Shown: piece by piece, positions 25,084 through 34,161 of the stretch
How positions within the stretch are numbered: the first letter of the stretch is position 1
Layout of the letters: each line of letters begins with the position of its first letter
From: CAVURW01 sp963743595
GTDB taxonomy: Bacteria > Verrucomicrobiota > Verrucomicrobiia > Methylacidiphilales > UBA1321
DNA length: 42,988 bases
Assembly: GCA_963743595.1 (NCBI GenBank)
Contig: CAVURW010000256.1
Location: 1 to 42,988 of the forward strand
Direction of reading: 5' to 3'
Translations under genes and position numbers: made by a program
The notes under the pieces: generated by a model
Database searches by the model: none
Told to the model about the DNA's origin: nothing
The model's input: the letters and a program-made list of their open reading frames with translations, nothing else

Positions 25084-26772
25084 TTATTGGTTGGGGACGG
25101 TTTCGTGGAGGTCGTCGTTTAGCTTTTGTTGGGCATTCGATAAATTTTCGATATCCGAGGCCTTCTGCTTCAGTCGCTCGATGATCTCGGCCTGTTTATC
25201 TTGTTGGGAAACGATCGTGTACTGGATCTCATCCGATTTCGTTACGCCAGGACCGGAGACTGTGTTGTTATCGGTGGCCTCGATCCAAGCGGTGACGGTG
25301 GCGCCTTCCTGGAACGCGGGATTCTTCGGCGAATTCAGCAGACACTCGTACGGTTTGTCCGCTGAATGCAGGGGAATTGAAACCGACTCGACTTTGCCTT
25401 CTGGTGTCGTCTGCCCGGCAATTGCGGGCAAACTGATCCGATATTTCAAGACGAGTGAGGCGATCCCGTAGTCATCACTGGCGGTAAAATCGATCGCCGG
25501 TGTCGCTTGTACGGTGATGGTTTGATGATCCTCAGTGGGATCGGTTACGGCGATGTTTGGCGGGTTATCGGGAATTGGGGTAACGGGGTAGGTGGTTTCA
25601 TTGACAGAGGGGAAGCCGGAGGCATCGACGAGGTGCACCGCAAATCCCGTCATGTCCTTATCGTTAATAGGAATGTCTGCTGTGACTTCATTCGAGGAGG
25701 GTAGAACGGTGGCTTCAATGGTCTGCGTGGTGGTTCCTTTGACGATGATCGACGCCGATTTGAGTGGGAGGGTGGAGTGCGCCTTAATTTGGAGATGACT
25801 GCCGATCAAGAGGGAGAGATCGGAGCTGGCCAACACGCGATCTGGGAGTTTCGTGTACGCAGGAAATGCTTGTTCGCAGGTGATGCCCGATATTTCTGGA
25901 GGCGTTTTAGGCGTAATGGAAAAAGTCTCGCCGTGGCCGTCATTCAGGAAAAAGGTGTAGCTCAGTGGGTTTTGAATATTGTGTATCGTGTACGAGAAAA
26001 CAGTCGGTTTATCTGTCGAGGGTCGGATGAGAGCATCCTGTGCGGTGAGTCCATTGTACGAGAGCGAGACTCGACCCGTCGGCGGAATGACGCCTACTGC
26101 ATGGGCCGAAATCTCGACATCACTTCCGACAGGAACGACCAGATCGCGCGTGATCGCGACCACCTGTGTTTTTGTGGGCAGCGTCACGTTAAAGAGAAAA
26201 ACGCGTTCGAGAAGAGTGACACTGGAGGGCCCGCCGTAAATCGAGAGTCCAGCACTCGCGATGAAGACGGTCACCGCAATGGCGATCCAGCGATAGAGGT
26301 CCTTAAGCGGTACGACCTTCTTCAGATCGAGCTTGATCGTCGTCGCGTAGGCTCGAGCCAGAAGCATGTTCAGTAATTGCGGTGAATTGGCTGTCGAGCG
26401 AGGACCGCCTTCTGCGAATTGAACCGCAGAAACCAGGCTTTGTTGAAGGTGCGGGTAGGTGCGCTCAATAAGCAGTGCGGATTCCGAACGAGAGAGTGAT
26501 TTGCGCAGCGGGCCCAGTAGATAAAATCGGAAGATCGCGGCGATGGCGACCAAATCGCCTATTGCAAAGAATAATCGGGCGAGGAATGGGAGTTCGAACC
26601 ACCAATCCGCGAGGCATTGGAAAACAAGGAGTGAACAGATGGTCGCGAGCAACCGCGATACGCCTGTTCCAACGCCGAGCACATAATGTCGGAAGGTGAC
26701 CCTTTTGAGACGAATCTGTAGATCGCGCGGAAGCAACGATGCCGTCGGATGGGAATGGGGATTTTTTGTCAT
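25084..26772 (-). CDS. Membrane-anchored DUF4175-like protein
   Basis: 562 aa. Two hydrophobic segments near the N-terminus (about 35-55 and 65-85) and a third near 160-180 anchor it; a cytoplasmic-looking stretch ARLFFAIGDLV and LLIERTYPHLQQSLVSAVQF lie between. The rest is a series of beta-rich extracytoplasmic modules, including DASGFPSVNETTYPV and ASDDYGIASLVLKYR, a block typical of proteins of the DUF4175 kind. The C-terminal 40 residues are a helix rich in Glu, Lys and Asn. It lies between the VWA/glutamine-amidotransferase-like gene (5-bp gap) and the Gln-rich gene (4-bp gap), so all are one operon. Biochemical function is unknown. Confidence 0.65.
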   Translation of the reverse strand: MTKNPHSHPTASLLPRDLQIRLKRVTFRHYVLGVGTGVSRLLATICSLLVFQCLADWWFELPFLARLFFAIGDLVAIAAIFRFYLLGPLRKSLSRSESALLIERTYPHLQQSLVSAVQFAEGGPRSTANSPQLLNMLLARAYATTIKLDLKKVVPLKDLYRWIAIAVTVFIASAGLSIYGGPSSVTLLERVFLFNVTLPTKTQVVAITRDLVVPVGSDVEISAHAVGVIPPTGRVSLSYNGLTAQDALIRPSTDKPTVFSYTIHNIQNPLSYTFFLNDGHGETFSITPKTPPEISGITCEQAFPAYTKLPDRVLASSDLSLLIGSHLQIKAHSTLPLKSASIIVKGTTTQTIEATVLPSSNEVTADIPINDKDMTGFAVHLVDASGFPSVNETTYPVTPIPDNPPNIAVTDPTEDHQTITVQATPAIDFTASDDYGIASLVLKYRISLPAIAGQTTPEGKVESVSIPLHSADKPYECLLNSPKNPAFQEGATVTAWIEATDNNTVSGPGVTKSDEIQYTIVSQQDKQAEIIERLKQKASDIENLSNAQQKLNDDLHETVPNQ

Positions 26773-26777
26773 ACGCC

Positions 26778-29201
26778 CTACTTAAGCTCCACGCGCCTCC
26801 GGATGAACCACTCCGCCGAGCTTAAAAGTGCCAGCGTAATGAGGATGATTGGGGCAAAACTCAGTGGTATTTTTTTTAACGATACGGCATCAGTCGTTTG
26901 ACATGTAACTAAATCCGGGAATTCATTCAGATCCTCTTCGCGAAGGAAACGGCCGCCCGCTTCTGCAGTCATCGCTTTTAGCAATTTCTCATTTAGTGCG
27001 ATATCGGACAGTTCGCCGCGAGGAGGTGAGACGTCAAACTTCACTTTGGTCTCCTTATCGCGGGCCAGATTGTAGGCGTAGCTTCCGGAAACTTGCGCGA
27101 TCGTATCGCCCTGGTATTCACCGGGACGACCGGGAATCGCCTCTAAAACCAAGTCCGAGGCCGTCGCGGAACTCGGCGGGACAGTGGTCGGCTGGATCGT
27201 AAGGCTACCAGGCAATTCCGGATCGGTCATCGGCTCGAATCCTGGCTTGAAGACATGGCCACTGATCTTGATATGATCTCCCACGAGATACCGGGGTTTA
27301 TCGGTTTTCAATTGTGTCAAACCAGTAAGCGAGTGTTGCGCTGTTACTCCCTGGATCATTTGACCCCACAATTGCGTGTAATATTTCTCTCCGACGTGTG
27401 AGCGCCAAACGTAGGTTTCCGGAGTGCCGACGAAGAGCGTTTGGCCCAGCCCGTAGGGTTGCACGGCGATGATCGGAATGGGGTCGGTCAGGCTTTGGGG
27501 ATTCGGGGCTGTCAGCAAGACCTGCGCTGCCGCTCGAGCTTTGGCCATACCCGTAATCATGTGAACGCCTTTAAATCCACCCCAGATCGAGAGGTTTTCT
27601 TGTCCGTTTTTGGAGAGTGCTAGGAATGGAGAGCTTTCTCCCTGGGAGGTCAATTTTAAGTGAACCTCTTCTGATAAACGCTCGGGTGGTTTTGATTTCG
27701 GATCGATAGGTAAAAGGGGTTCCAGCCGCGTTCCCTTGTAGGCGTAGGGATCAAACTTCGGGCCGCCCATGAAAATAAGCCCGCCACCGAGCTTGCTCAC
27801 CCACTCATCGATCAACTTAATTCGCGCGTCGCCGAGATCGCGAGGATCTACGTCGCCAATGATGATCAGGTCGTAGCCGAACAATGACTTCTTATCGTCC
27901 GGCAATTTATCTAGATAAGGTGAGTCAGGGAACGTGCTGAGATCGGGATCGCCCTGTAGAAGTACGGCTTGCACTTTGATGCGACGATCCCGTTGCAGAC
28001 TCGTTAGGAGAAATTGAAAATCCCAGCGAGGCTCTCCCTCGACCAGGAGTACTTTGATTTTGTCGTCCACGATATTGACGCTCGCCTGCGCGGAGTTGTT
28101 GTCTTTAACGGCCTCCTCAGCCAAGGGTGGAACGTAGGCCTCCAGGTCCACCGGTCCGACGCTATCCGGCGTGTAGCTGAGCGTGATTTCCTGCTCACCG
28201 TCCGCAGAGAGGACCAGAGGCTGTTCGTCCAAAACCTTTCCGGCCAATCGCAACTGCACTTTGGTCTTCCGTCCGGCAAAGCCCTTGGCGCGAATGTGTG
28301 CGATTACGTCGAGTTTTTCCTTAACGTTCGACGTCGCAGGAGCGGTGAGCTCGCTGACGTAAATGTCTTGTGGGTTCGTAATGCCCGTTCCGTAAACGAA
28401 GAGCGGCACGCCATCCTGCCGGGCAAGTGCGGCGGCTTGAAGCGGCGAAGTCCCGGCGTTGTTCGCACCGTCCGTGATGAGGAGAATTCCAGAGAAGCTT
28501 TGGCCCCGCTGATCATTAAGCAGATCCCGAAGGCCGTCACCGATCGCGGTGGAATCATCCGTATATTTCAGCGATTGGAAGAACGCACCGCTCTCGTCGA
28601 GGCTTAGAACCGAACCCGATGGAGGTGCGAGTTCACCGAGCGCGTGGATTTTTCGACCGAATCCGTAAAACATGAGATCCGAATTCTCCCATAGTCGCGG
28701 CCAGAAATTGATCTGCGGATTGACCGCCAGCGCCTCGAGCAAATCCTTACGCGAGATATGGGCGATCTCGTCGCTCTTGTCAGCAGAAATGGTTTGGCTC
28801 AGTCCCTGTTTCGGATCGAGTACGCCCAGGGCAATGCCAGACCGGGCGAGATCGTCCGCAGTGACGCGGCGATCCACGAGCGACATGCTTTCGCTGGTAT
28901 CGAGCAGAACGAGCAACGATTTTCGCGTCGTTTCGGACAACGAAACATAAAGAACGGGGCGGACCAGTAAAAGCAACAGCAGGGCGAATAGACAGCAGCG
29001 CAGGGTGACGAGAATCGTGCGGGTTATGCGTGAAAGGCGAGGGGCGAAACGCGAGTAACTCCACGTCGTTAGCGCTACCAGTAGGAGCAACGCAAAAAAC
29101 GCCCAACCCCAGCTCAGCCCATCCGAGCCAATCGTGAACTGCGTGACCCCGGCCGCAACCTTTTCACCAGGCGCAAAGAGATAGAGGAGAAGGGAGAGCA
29201 T
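26778..29201 (-). CDS. Membrane VWA protein with glutamine-amidotransferase-like region
   Basis: 807 aa from the ATG at 29201, which is 4 bp after the stop of the upstream gene; an upstream start at 29270 would add 23 unlikely residues. Two hydrophobic segments (about 30-55 and 70-90) precede a VWA domain with MIDAS residues DTSESM and ITDGANNAG. A beta-sandwich region is followed by a class-I glutamine-amidotransferase-like fold beginning VLLVEGEPRWDFQFL; I see no catalytic Cys, so this is probably a non-enzymatic version. A final transmembrane segment (APIILITLALLSSAEWF) anchors the C-terminus. This architecture is common directly after BatA-type genes. Confidence 0.8.
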   Translation of the reverse strand: MLSLLLYLFAPGEKVAAGVTQFTIGSDGLSWGWAFFALLLLVALTTWSYSRFAPRLSRITRTILVTLRCCLFALLLLLLVRPVLYVSLSETTRKSLLVLLDTSESMSLVDRRVTADDLARSGIALGVLDPKQGLSQTISADKSDEIAHISRKDLLEALAVNPQINFWPRLWENSDLMFYGFGRKIHALGELAPPSGSVLSLDESGAFFQSLKYTDDSTAIGDGLRDLLNDQRGQSFSGILLITDGANNAGTSPLQAAALARQDGVPLFVYGTGITNPQDIYVSELTAPATSNVKEKLDVIAHIRAKGFAGRKTKVQLRLAGKVLDEQPLVLSADGEQEITLSYTPDSVGPVDLEAYVPPLAEEAVKDNNSAQASVNIVDDKIKVLLVEGEPRWDFQFLLTSLQRDRRIKVQAVLLQGDPDLSTFPDSPYLDKLPDDKKSLFGYDLIIIGDVDPRDLGDARIKLIDEWVSKLGGGLIFMGGPKFDPYAYKGTRLEPLLPIDPKSKPPERLSEEVHLKLTSQGESSPFLALSKNGQENLSIWGGFKGVHMITGMAKARAAAQVLLTAPNPQSLTDPIPIIAVQPYGLGQTLFVGTPETYVWRSHVGEKYYTQLWGQMIQGVTAQHSLTGLTQLKTDKPRYLVGDHIKISGHVFKPGFEPMTDPELPGSLTIQPTTVPPSSATASDLVLEAIPGRPGEYQGDTIAQVSGSYAYNLARDKETKVKFDVSPPRGELSDIALNEKLLKAMTAEAGGRFLREEDLNEFPDLVTCQTTDAVSLKKIPLSFAPIILITLALLSSAEWFIRRRVELK

Positions 29202-29205
29202 GGTG

Positions 29206-31362
29206 CTATTTGGGTTGGCTGGAATAGTGCGCCAAGGCGAGATCCCCGAGCGCGATGACCAACGCTGCAAGCGCTAATGGCAGCCAGAGTTCCGGCCCTG
29301 GTATTTTCGGTCGATTTTGCTGCGGGTTTTGCGGGTTTTTGGGGTTCTCGATCAGGGGCGGGTTGAGCAATCCCGCGACACTCTGTTTCGCCACCTGCGC
29401 GAGGTTCGATTCGGTTGGGTCTTGTCGAACGGCAAAGACGATTTTGGGCTTGGGATCGTCACCGATTGAGAGTTGATAAGCGCCTGCTTTCGATGTATCG
29501 CCATAGCGGACATACGCCGAATGTTCGCCCGATTCTACTGTGCCGACGGCGTGTCGCTCGCTATCGCCAGGACCCGCAATGAAAAACTCTTTGCCCGAAT
29601 TGTCGACGCTGACTTCTGCCGTAAACGCATCGCCCGGAGCGATGTTTACGTTTGACTCCGGACGGTTTGACAAACGGGAAACGACGCGGGCCAACAGCGG
29701 TACAAAGGAAGGATGGATCGGAAGATTCGTCCACTCGGTGGTAGCGGTACTGCTAAAAATAAGGACCTTTCCTTTGCCGACAGTTCCTTCCACGACCGCT
29801 GGCGAACCATCCGAATAGCGAACCACCACTTGTGGCGGAGTCGCTTTGGCATCCGCCGGTGTCTTTACGGTGAGCGGGAAATGTTTGCTCACCTGAATCG
29901 CGCCGAGATTCCCGGAATCGGCATCGTTCCAGAGCTCGGTGAGCGGGTGCTCGTAATGGTCGCTTTGCCAATGAAGCGCGCTTTGCCCTTTGCTTGTCTC
30001 CACAGCCGCGCCAAGCGTAGCGGGAAGCAGAGACGCGAAGTCGGGGTCAGTGGAGTAATAATTCGCATCGGAAGTCGGGCCGGGAAAAATAATCAGCCCC
30101 CCGCCATTGCTGACAAAGCGCTGGAGGTTTTTGACACTCGATGTGGAAAGTCGGGCGACATTGCTCAAGAAAATGAGCTGGTTATTATCGATGGTGGAAC
30201 TCTCTAAAGCATTGGGCAGGGCAACCTGATCGGTGACGTAATATTGAGACGCTTCCTCGCGAGCAACGGGGACGAGCGCGTGCTTCAGGAAAAAACCGTC
30301 GCCTGGACCGGCGTCACGGTTGCGACTGCCTTCGATGATCAGTGCATGGAGCTTATCGAACGCGTAAAGCGCGAGGCTCCGTTGGTTATCGAACGGCAGG
30401 AGATCGCCCGGAATCGTCGCTGTGAGACTGTGATAGCCGGCGGCTTTGAATCGGGCGATGAGGTTAATCGACTTGGATGAGCCATGCGCGATATTTGTGA
30501 TCATCCCCTCGTCTTGGGGCGGTTGATCGTCGACGGACAGCTTCACAGAGAGCTGCGCCACGGGATTTTGGCTCCAATTGCTCACGGTGACGACGCACGG
30601 GATGGGTTGATTGATCGCGGGGGGCGTACCGGCGAGGTCTAATCCCGTAACCGCGATATTATCCTCGCCCTTGTCTCCCACGATGATGACGCTGAACTTG
30701 ATGTCTTTGTGTTGGTCCTGAAGTTGGTGAATGGCCTCGAGTTGACGCCACGCAGAGGCCTGACCATCCGTGAGTAAGAAGATCTCCTTCTGCGTACCGG
30801 AGGCCGACTTGAGCAGGTCGACGGCCGTGCGAAGCGCAGGATAAAGATCGCTTCCGCCATCAGAAAGCGGCGCTTGTTCCAGTGCGTGCCGGAGCAGGAA
30901 GAAGTTCTGCGTGGGCTTTGAAATAACCGATTGCGTGCGGTCCGTAATCAGATAGAGCGCGCACGAAGAACCCGCCGCGAGCTTATCCAGAATATCGTTC
31001 GCCATTCCCTTAGCCTGCTCGAAGCGTGTGTGAAACCCGTCGCTTTGGCCCATGCTCGCGGAATTATCCATGATTAAAACAGCCGTCTCCGGTGTGGAAG
31101 AGAGGAGTGGCCCCAGGTCATCTACAAGTAAAGCGGGTCGGGCGAACAAGAGGGCCAGTACCGCTAAGAAAACGCAGCGCAAGATCAGCAAGACCAAGTC
31201 CTCCATCTGCGTGCGCCTCCGATTTTTTTGGATGCTTTTTTGGAGGAATCGGGTCGCAGCCCACTTGATCCGTTTCAGCGCGGGCTTGCTGAAAATATGG
31301 ATCGCGATGGGCAAGAGCACCCCCAACATCCCGAAGAGCATGAGCGGGGCAAGAAGAGTCAT
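29206..31362 (-). CDS. BatA-like VWA membrane protein
   Basis: 718 aa. It begins with the BatA/aerotolerance N-terminal domain, two membrane segments with the signature AIHIFSKPALKRIKWAATRF and a second helix LVLLILRCVFLAVLALLF. The VWA domain follows (DNSASMGQ, LLTDGQ), then beta-rich extracytoplasmic domains, and a last membrane segment LWLPLALAALVIALGDLALA. VWA domains bind metal ions and mediate complex assembly. The ATG overlaps the DUF58 stop codon as ATGA (31359-31362), showing translational coupling. In other bacteria BatA-type proteins work with MoxR ATPases and DUF58 proteins, as the gene order suggests here. Confidence 0.85.
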   Translation of the reverse strand: MTLLAPLMLFGMLGVLLPIAIHIFSKPALKRIKWAATRFLQKSIQKNRRRTQMEDLVLLILRCVFLAVLALLFARPALLVDDLGPLLSSTPETAVLIMDNSASMGQSDGFHTRFEQAKGMANDILDKLAAGSSCALYLITDRTQSVISKPTQNFFLLRHALEQAPLSDGGSDLYPALRTAVDLLKSASGTQKEIFLLTDGQASAWRQLEAIHQLQDQHKDIKFSVIIVGDKGEDNIAVTGLDLAGTPPAINQPIPCVVTVSNWSQNPVAQLSVKLSVDDQPPQDEGMITNIAHGSSKSINLIARFKAAGYHSLTATIPGDLLPFDNQRSLALYAFDKLHALIIEGSRNRDAGPGDGFFLKHALVPVAREEASQYYVTDQVALPNALESSTIDNNQLIFLSNVARLSTSSVKNLQRFVSNGGGLIIFPGPTSDANYYSTDPDFASLLPATLGAAVETSKGQSALHWQSDHYEHPLTELWNDADSGNLGAIQVSKHFPLTVKTPADAKATPPQVVVRYSDGSPAVVEGTVGKGKVLIFSSTATTEWTNLPIHPSFVPLLARVVSRLSNRPESNVNIAPGDAFTAEVSVDNSGKEFFIAGPGDSERHAVGTVESGEHSAYVRYGDTSKAGAYQLSIGDDPKPKIVFAVRQDPTESNLAQVAKQSVAGLLNPPLIENPKNPQNPQQNRPKIPGPELWLPLALAALVIALGDLALAHYSSQPK

Positions 31363-32264
31363 GAGCGTCGAACTTTCTGCCGAAAGACGAGATAGGCACT
31401 CAGCGTCTCAGCCAGGGAGACACCGGTATTTGCGAGCACGTAGTGGCTTCCCGTTTGCTCGCACGCACGACGTACTCTTCCGAGCATTTCTTTGACTTCG
31501 TTCAAATAACTTTTGCGGATATCTGCCGGGCTCGTCTCCAAATTCAGACCCGATTCCAGGCCGAGAAACTCGACTCGTCCGCTGTACGGAAACTCAAGTT
31601 CATTCGGGTCCAAGACCTGAAACACGATCACTTCATGGCCACCGAAACGCAGCTGTTGCAGCCCCTTTTCAAAGCCCTCTTCATCATCGTACAGATCGCT
31701 GAACAGGACGACAATTCCGCGCGATTTAGCCGTGCGTGCGACATCGGCCATCGCGTTCCCGACACTCGTCTCCTTAGAGCCCTGAAACGAGGCGAGTCGA
31801 TCCATGATGTGGTGTATTCGTGCCATGCTATCGGTGCGCGGAATGTATTCGCGGGTGGTGGAATCGAAAAGGCTGACCGCGACACAATCACGTTGGAGGA
31901 GAATGAGGTAGGCCAAACAGGCGGCGAGGCTGCGGGCGTAATCGAGTTTCGAGTGGGAGCCGGACGCGAAAGTCATCGATTCACTGCCATCGACCATGAG
32001 GTGCACGACAACATTGGTGTCCTGCTCGTATTGTTTGATGACGTACCGATCCGTTCGACCCAGCACCTTCCAATCGAGGTGCCGCGTGTCATCGCCGACA
32101 GTATATTCCCGGTGCTGAGAAAACTCGATTGCAAAGCCATGAAACGGGGAGCGGTGTTCACCCACGCGGTAGCCCTCCACGATCTTTCGCGCCATGAACC
32201 CGAGGCTTTCCCCTCTCGAGATCGCCAGAGGATCAAGCAGTGTCTTTTGAGCTGATTCTGGCAT
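31359..32264 (-). CDS. DUF58 domain protein
   Basis: 301 aa. The DUF58 signature GDDTRHLDWKVLGRTDRYV is near residue 56, preceded by GYRVGEHRSPFHGFAIEFSQ. A VWA-like fold with DGSESM at about 93 makes up the rest. DUF58 proteins are adaptors or substrates of MoxR ATPases. The gene lies 19 bp downstream of moxR and overlaps the BatA-like gene by 4 bp, the classic MoxR-DUF58-BatA order. Confidence 0.9.
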   Translation of the reverse strand: MPESAQKTLLDPLAISRGESLGFMARKIVEGYRVGEHRSPFHGFAIEFSQHREYTVGDDTRHLDWKVLGRTDRYVIKQYEQDTNVVVHLMVDGSESMTFASGSHSKLDYARSLAACLAYLILLQRDCVAVSLFDSTTREYIPRTDSMARIHHIMDRLASFQGSKETSVGNAMADVARTAKSRGIVVLFSDLYDDEEGFEKGLQQLRFGGHEVIVFQVLDPNELEFPYSGRVEFLGLESGLNLETSPADIRKSYLNEVKEMLGRVRRACEQTGSHYVLANTGVSLAETLSAYLVFRQKVRRS

Positions 32265-32283
32265 GGTTGGGGCCTTCGCGGTG

Positions 32284-33327
32284 CTAGTTGAGTTGCTTGT
32301 CTTGCGGGATCTCTTTAAGGATCATCCGGATCACGTCATCAGAGGTGATTCCTTCGCTTTGCGCGGTGAAATTAACCGCAATACGGTGGCGCATGATCGC
32401 AAATGCAACGGCAGCGACATTCGCGGAACTCACGTAGACTTGCCCGTTAATGAGCGCATGAGCTTTTGCGGCGATGATCAGGTTTAAACTGGCGCGCGGT
32501 CCGGCACCGAAGCTGAGGTATTTTTTGCAGAAGGGCAGAGCATCCGGTTGTTTGGCGCGCGTGCAGCCCACGATCCGTTGCGCATAACGATACACATGCT
32601 CGCTTACGGGCAGGAGTTTCACAATGTCCTGGATGAAGAGGATTTGCTCGATGTTTAGAACCGCTTGCGGTTGTTCAACCGGTTGGCCGGTGCCCATGCG
32701 CATGATCTGCAATTCGTCCTCCACCGTGGGGTAGTCCACATTGATCAAGAACATGAAACGATCTAGCTGAGCTTCCGGAAGCGGATAGGTTCCCTCTTGT
32801 TCTAGTGGATTTTGCGTTGCCAGGACGAAGAACGGCTTCGGCAGGTTGTACGTGTTGCCGCCGACCGTCACGCGCCGTTCTTGCATCGCTTCCAACATCG
32901 CGGCCTGGGTTTTCGGGGGTGTTCGATTGATTTCGTCGGCCAGAAGGATGTTTGCAAAGAGTGGGCCGGGAAGGAACTTGAACTGCTTTTCGCCCGTCGC
33001 TTGATCCGAGTAAATGACCTCGGTGCCGGTGATATCGCTCGGCATCAGATCGGGAGTAAACTGCACGCGTTTGAACGACATTTGCAGCGTTTGGGCGAGC
33101 GTCGAGATCATCAGGGTCTTCGCTAGGCCGGGCACACCCACCAGTAGAGCGTGAGAACGCGTGAAGATGGCAATGAGGATCTGCTCAAGCACTTCGCCTT
33201 GGCCCACGACGACCTTGGCGAGCCCATTTTGTACGGCCGCGTACGAGTTCCGGCAATACTCGATCGACTTCGCGTGATCGGCCTCGGTGGGCGAGGCAGT
33301 TTCGGGTTGGGTTTTCATTACATGCAT
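32284..33327 (-). CDS. MoxR-family AAA+ ATPase
   Basis: 347 aa. The Walker A motif is GVPGLAKT (about 63-70) and Walker B is LLADEINR; the MoxR block QFTPDLMPSDITGTEV lies between them, and the sensor region ATQNPLEQEGTYPLPEAQ, arginine finger region LDRFMF and C-terminal lid follow. MoxR ATPases are chaperone-like remodelers that insert metal cofactors or assemble VWA complexes. The gene starts the MoxR-DUF58-BatA series; the two genes upstream on the same strand (PA14-like and the chimeric ORF) are 21 bp or less apart, so they may be co-transcribed. An alternative ATG three codons in is possible. Confidence 0.94.
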   Translation of the reverse strand: MHVMKTQPETASPTEADHAKSIEYCRNSYAAVQNGLAKVVVGQGEVLEQILIAIFTRSHALLVGVPGLAKTLMISTLAQTLQMSFKRVQFTPDLMPSDITGTEVIYSDQATGEKQFKFLPGPLFANILLADEINRTPPKTQAAMLEAMQERRVTVGGNTYNLPKPFFVLATQNPLEQEGTYPLPEAQLDRFMFLINVDYPTVEDELQIMRMGTGQPVEQPQAVLNIEQILFIQDIVKLLPVSEHVYRYAQRIVGCTRAKQPDALPFCKKYLSFGAGPRASLNLIIAAKAHALINGQVYVSSANVAAVAFAIMRHRIAVNFTAQSEGITSDDVIRMILKEIPQDKQLN

Positions 33328-33348
33328 AGGGGTGACTCGGTACGTGGT

Positions 33349-34158
33349 TTATTGGTAGCTCTTCCAGATGGGGTAACCTTTCGCGATGTGGGCGTCGCGA
33401 ACGGGCGTGTCGAAAGCTGCAATTTGGAAGACGGGGAGAATCAGGTGGCCGTGATCGTCACGTTGATAGGTATTTCCCTGCTTTTCCACCATGAGAAATG
33501 CGTTGAACATTCCGCCGGGCCGCTCTCCGATAATGATGTCCATATCGTAGATTTGGTCCTTGCTCAGAGCCATCCAATCCCCAGCATGCAGGTTACCGTC
33601 TCCTGCATAACCGCCATCGCCTTCTGAAGGCTTCCAATTGGTCTTGGGCAGCCGACAACTATCTCGATTCCCGATCACTACGGTCTTCCCATTCACTGCC
33701 ACGGCGATGATGTCGTCGGCAATCGCCCAGAAGCGGTAGTTTCCCGTCTCCGGCGGGCTCACTTCGCCCTTGTAATGAATCACCCAACGGGAGGGCTGAA
33801 CATATTTCTCCGCGCCAAACGCTTTCGGTCCGTAATCGGCATTCATGTTCGGGATAAAGATTTGCGTGGTGTAGAGAGGACGACTGAACCGGTAGTAACG
33901 ATTCAAAACCGCCTCATTCCAGCCCTCAGAGAGGAACTCATCCAGGATATTCGAGTAGTCGTCTGGTGTGACCTTCGTCGGCTTGTGATCCTGAGTCTGT
34001 TTTAAGTCATAGAGCACGCCTATAAAAGCAGCCTCACTTGCCTGCGACTGTCCAAACGCCGACGTCCTACCGTCGGCGAGCGCAAGTCGCTCTGACACCA
34101 GCATGAGAAGGCAGAGGACTCCGAGAAGCCCGAGCGAGCGTAAGAGCGTTTTGATCAT
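33349..34158 (-). CDS. Secreted PA14-like protein
   Basis: 269 aa with a signal peptide (LLGVLCLLMLVSERLALADG). The central part resembles a PA14 carbohydrate-binding beta-barrel: PPETGNYRFWAIADD followed by AVAVNGKTVVIGNRD, later DMDIIIGERPGG and NAFLMVEKQGNTYQ, then HGHLILPVFQIAAFDTP near the end. PA14 domains bind sugars and occur in secreted enzymes and adhesins; nothing catalytic is seen. Its stop is 21 bp before moxR and its start overlaps the coupling zone of the chimeric ORF (gap 3 bp). A frameshifted second copy of its C-terminal half lies at 35387-35640. Confidence 0.6.
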   Translation of the reverse strand: MIKTLLRSLGLLGVLCLLMLVSERLALADGRTSAFGQSQASEAAFIGVLYDLKQTQDHKPTKVTPDDYSNILDEFLSEGWNEAVLNRYYRFSRPLYTTQIFIPNMNADYGPKAFGAEKYVQPSRWVIHYKGEVSPPETGNYRFWAIADDIIAVAVNGKTVVIGNRDSCRLPKTNWKPSEGDGGYAGDGNLHAGDWMALSKDQIYDMDIIIGERPGGMFNAFLMVEKQGNTYQRDDHGHLILPVFQIAAFDTPVRDAHIAKGYPIWKSYQ

Positions 34159-34161
34159 GGA

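Noticed and set aside
31443..32255. 270-codon plus-strand frame
   Set aside because: Antisense to the DUF58 gene, which has its signature motif on the minus strand.
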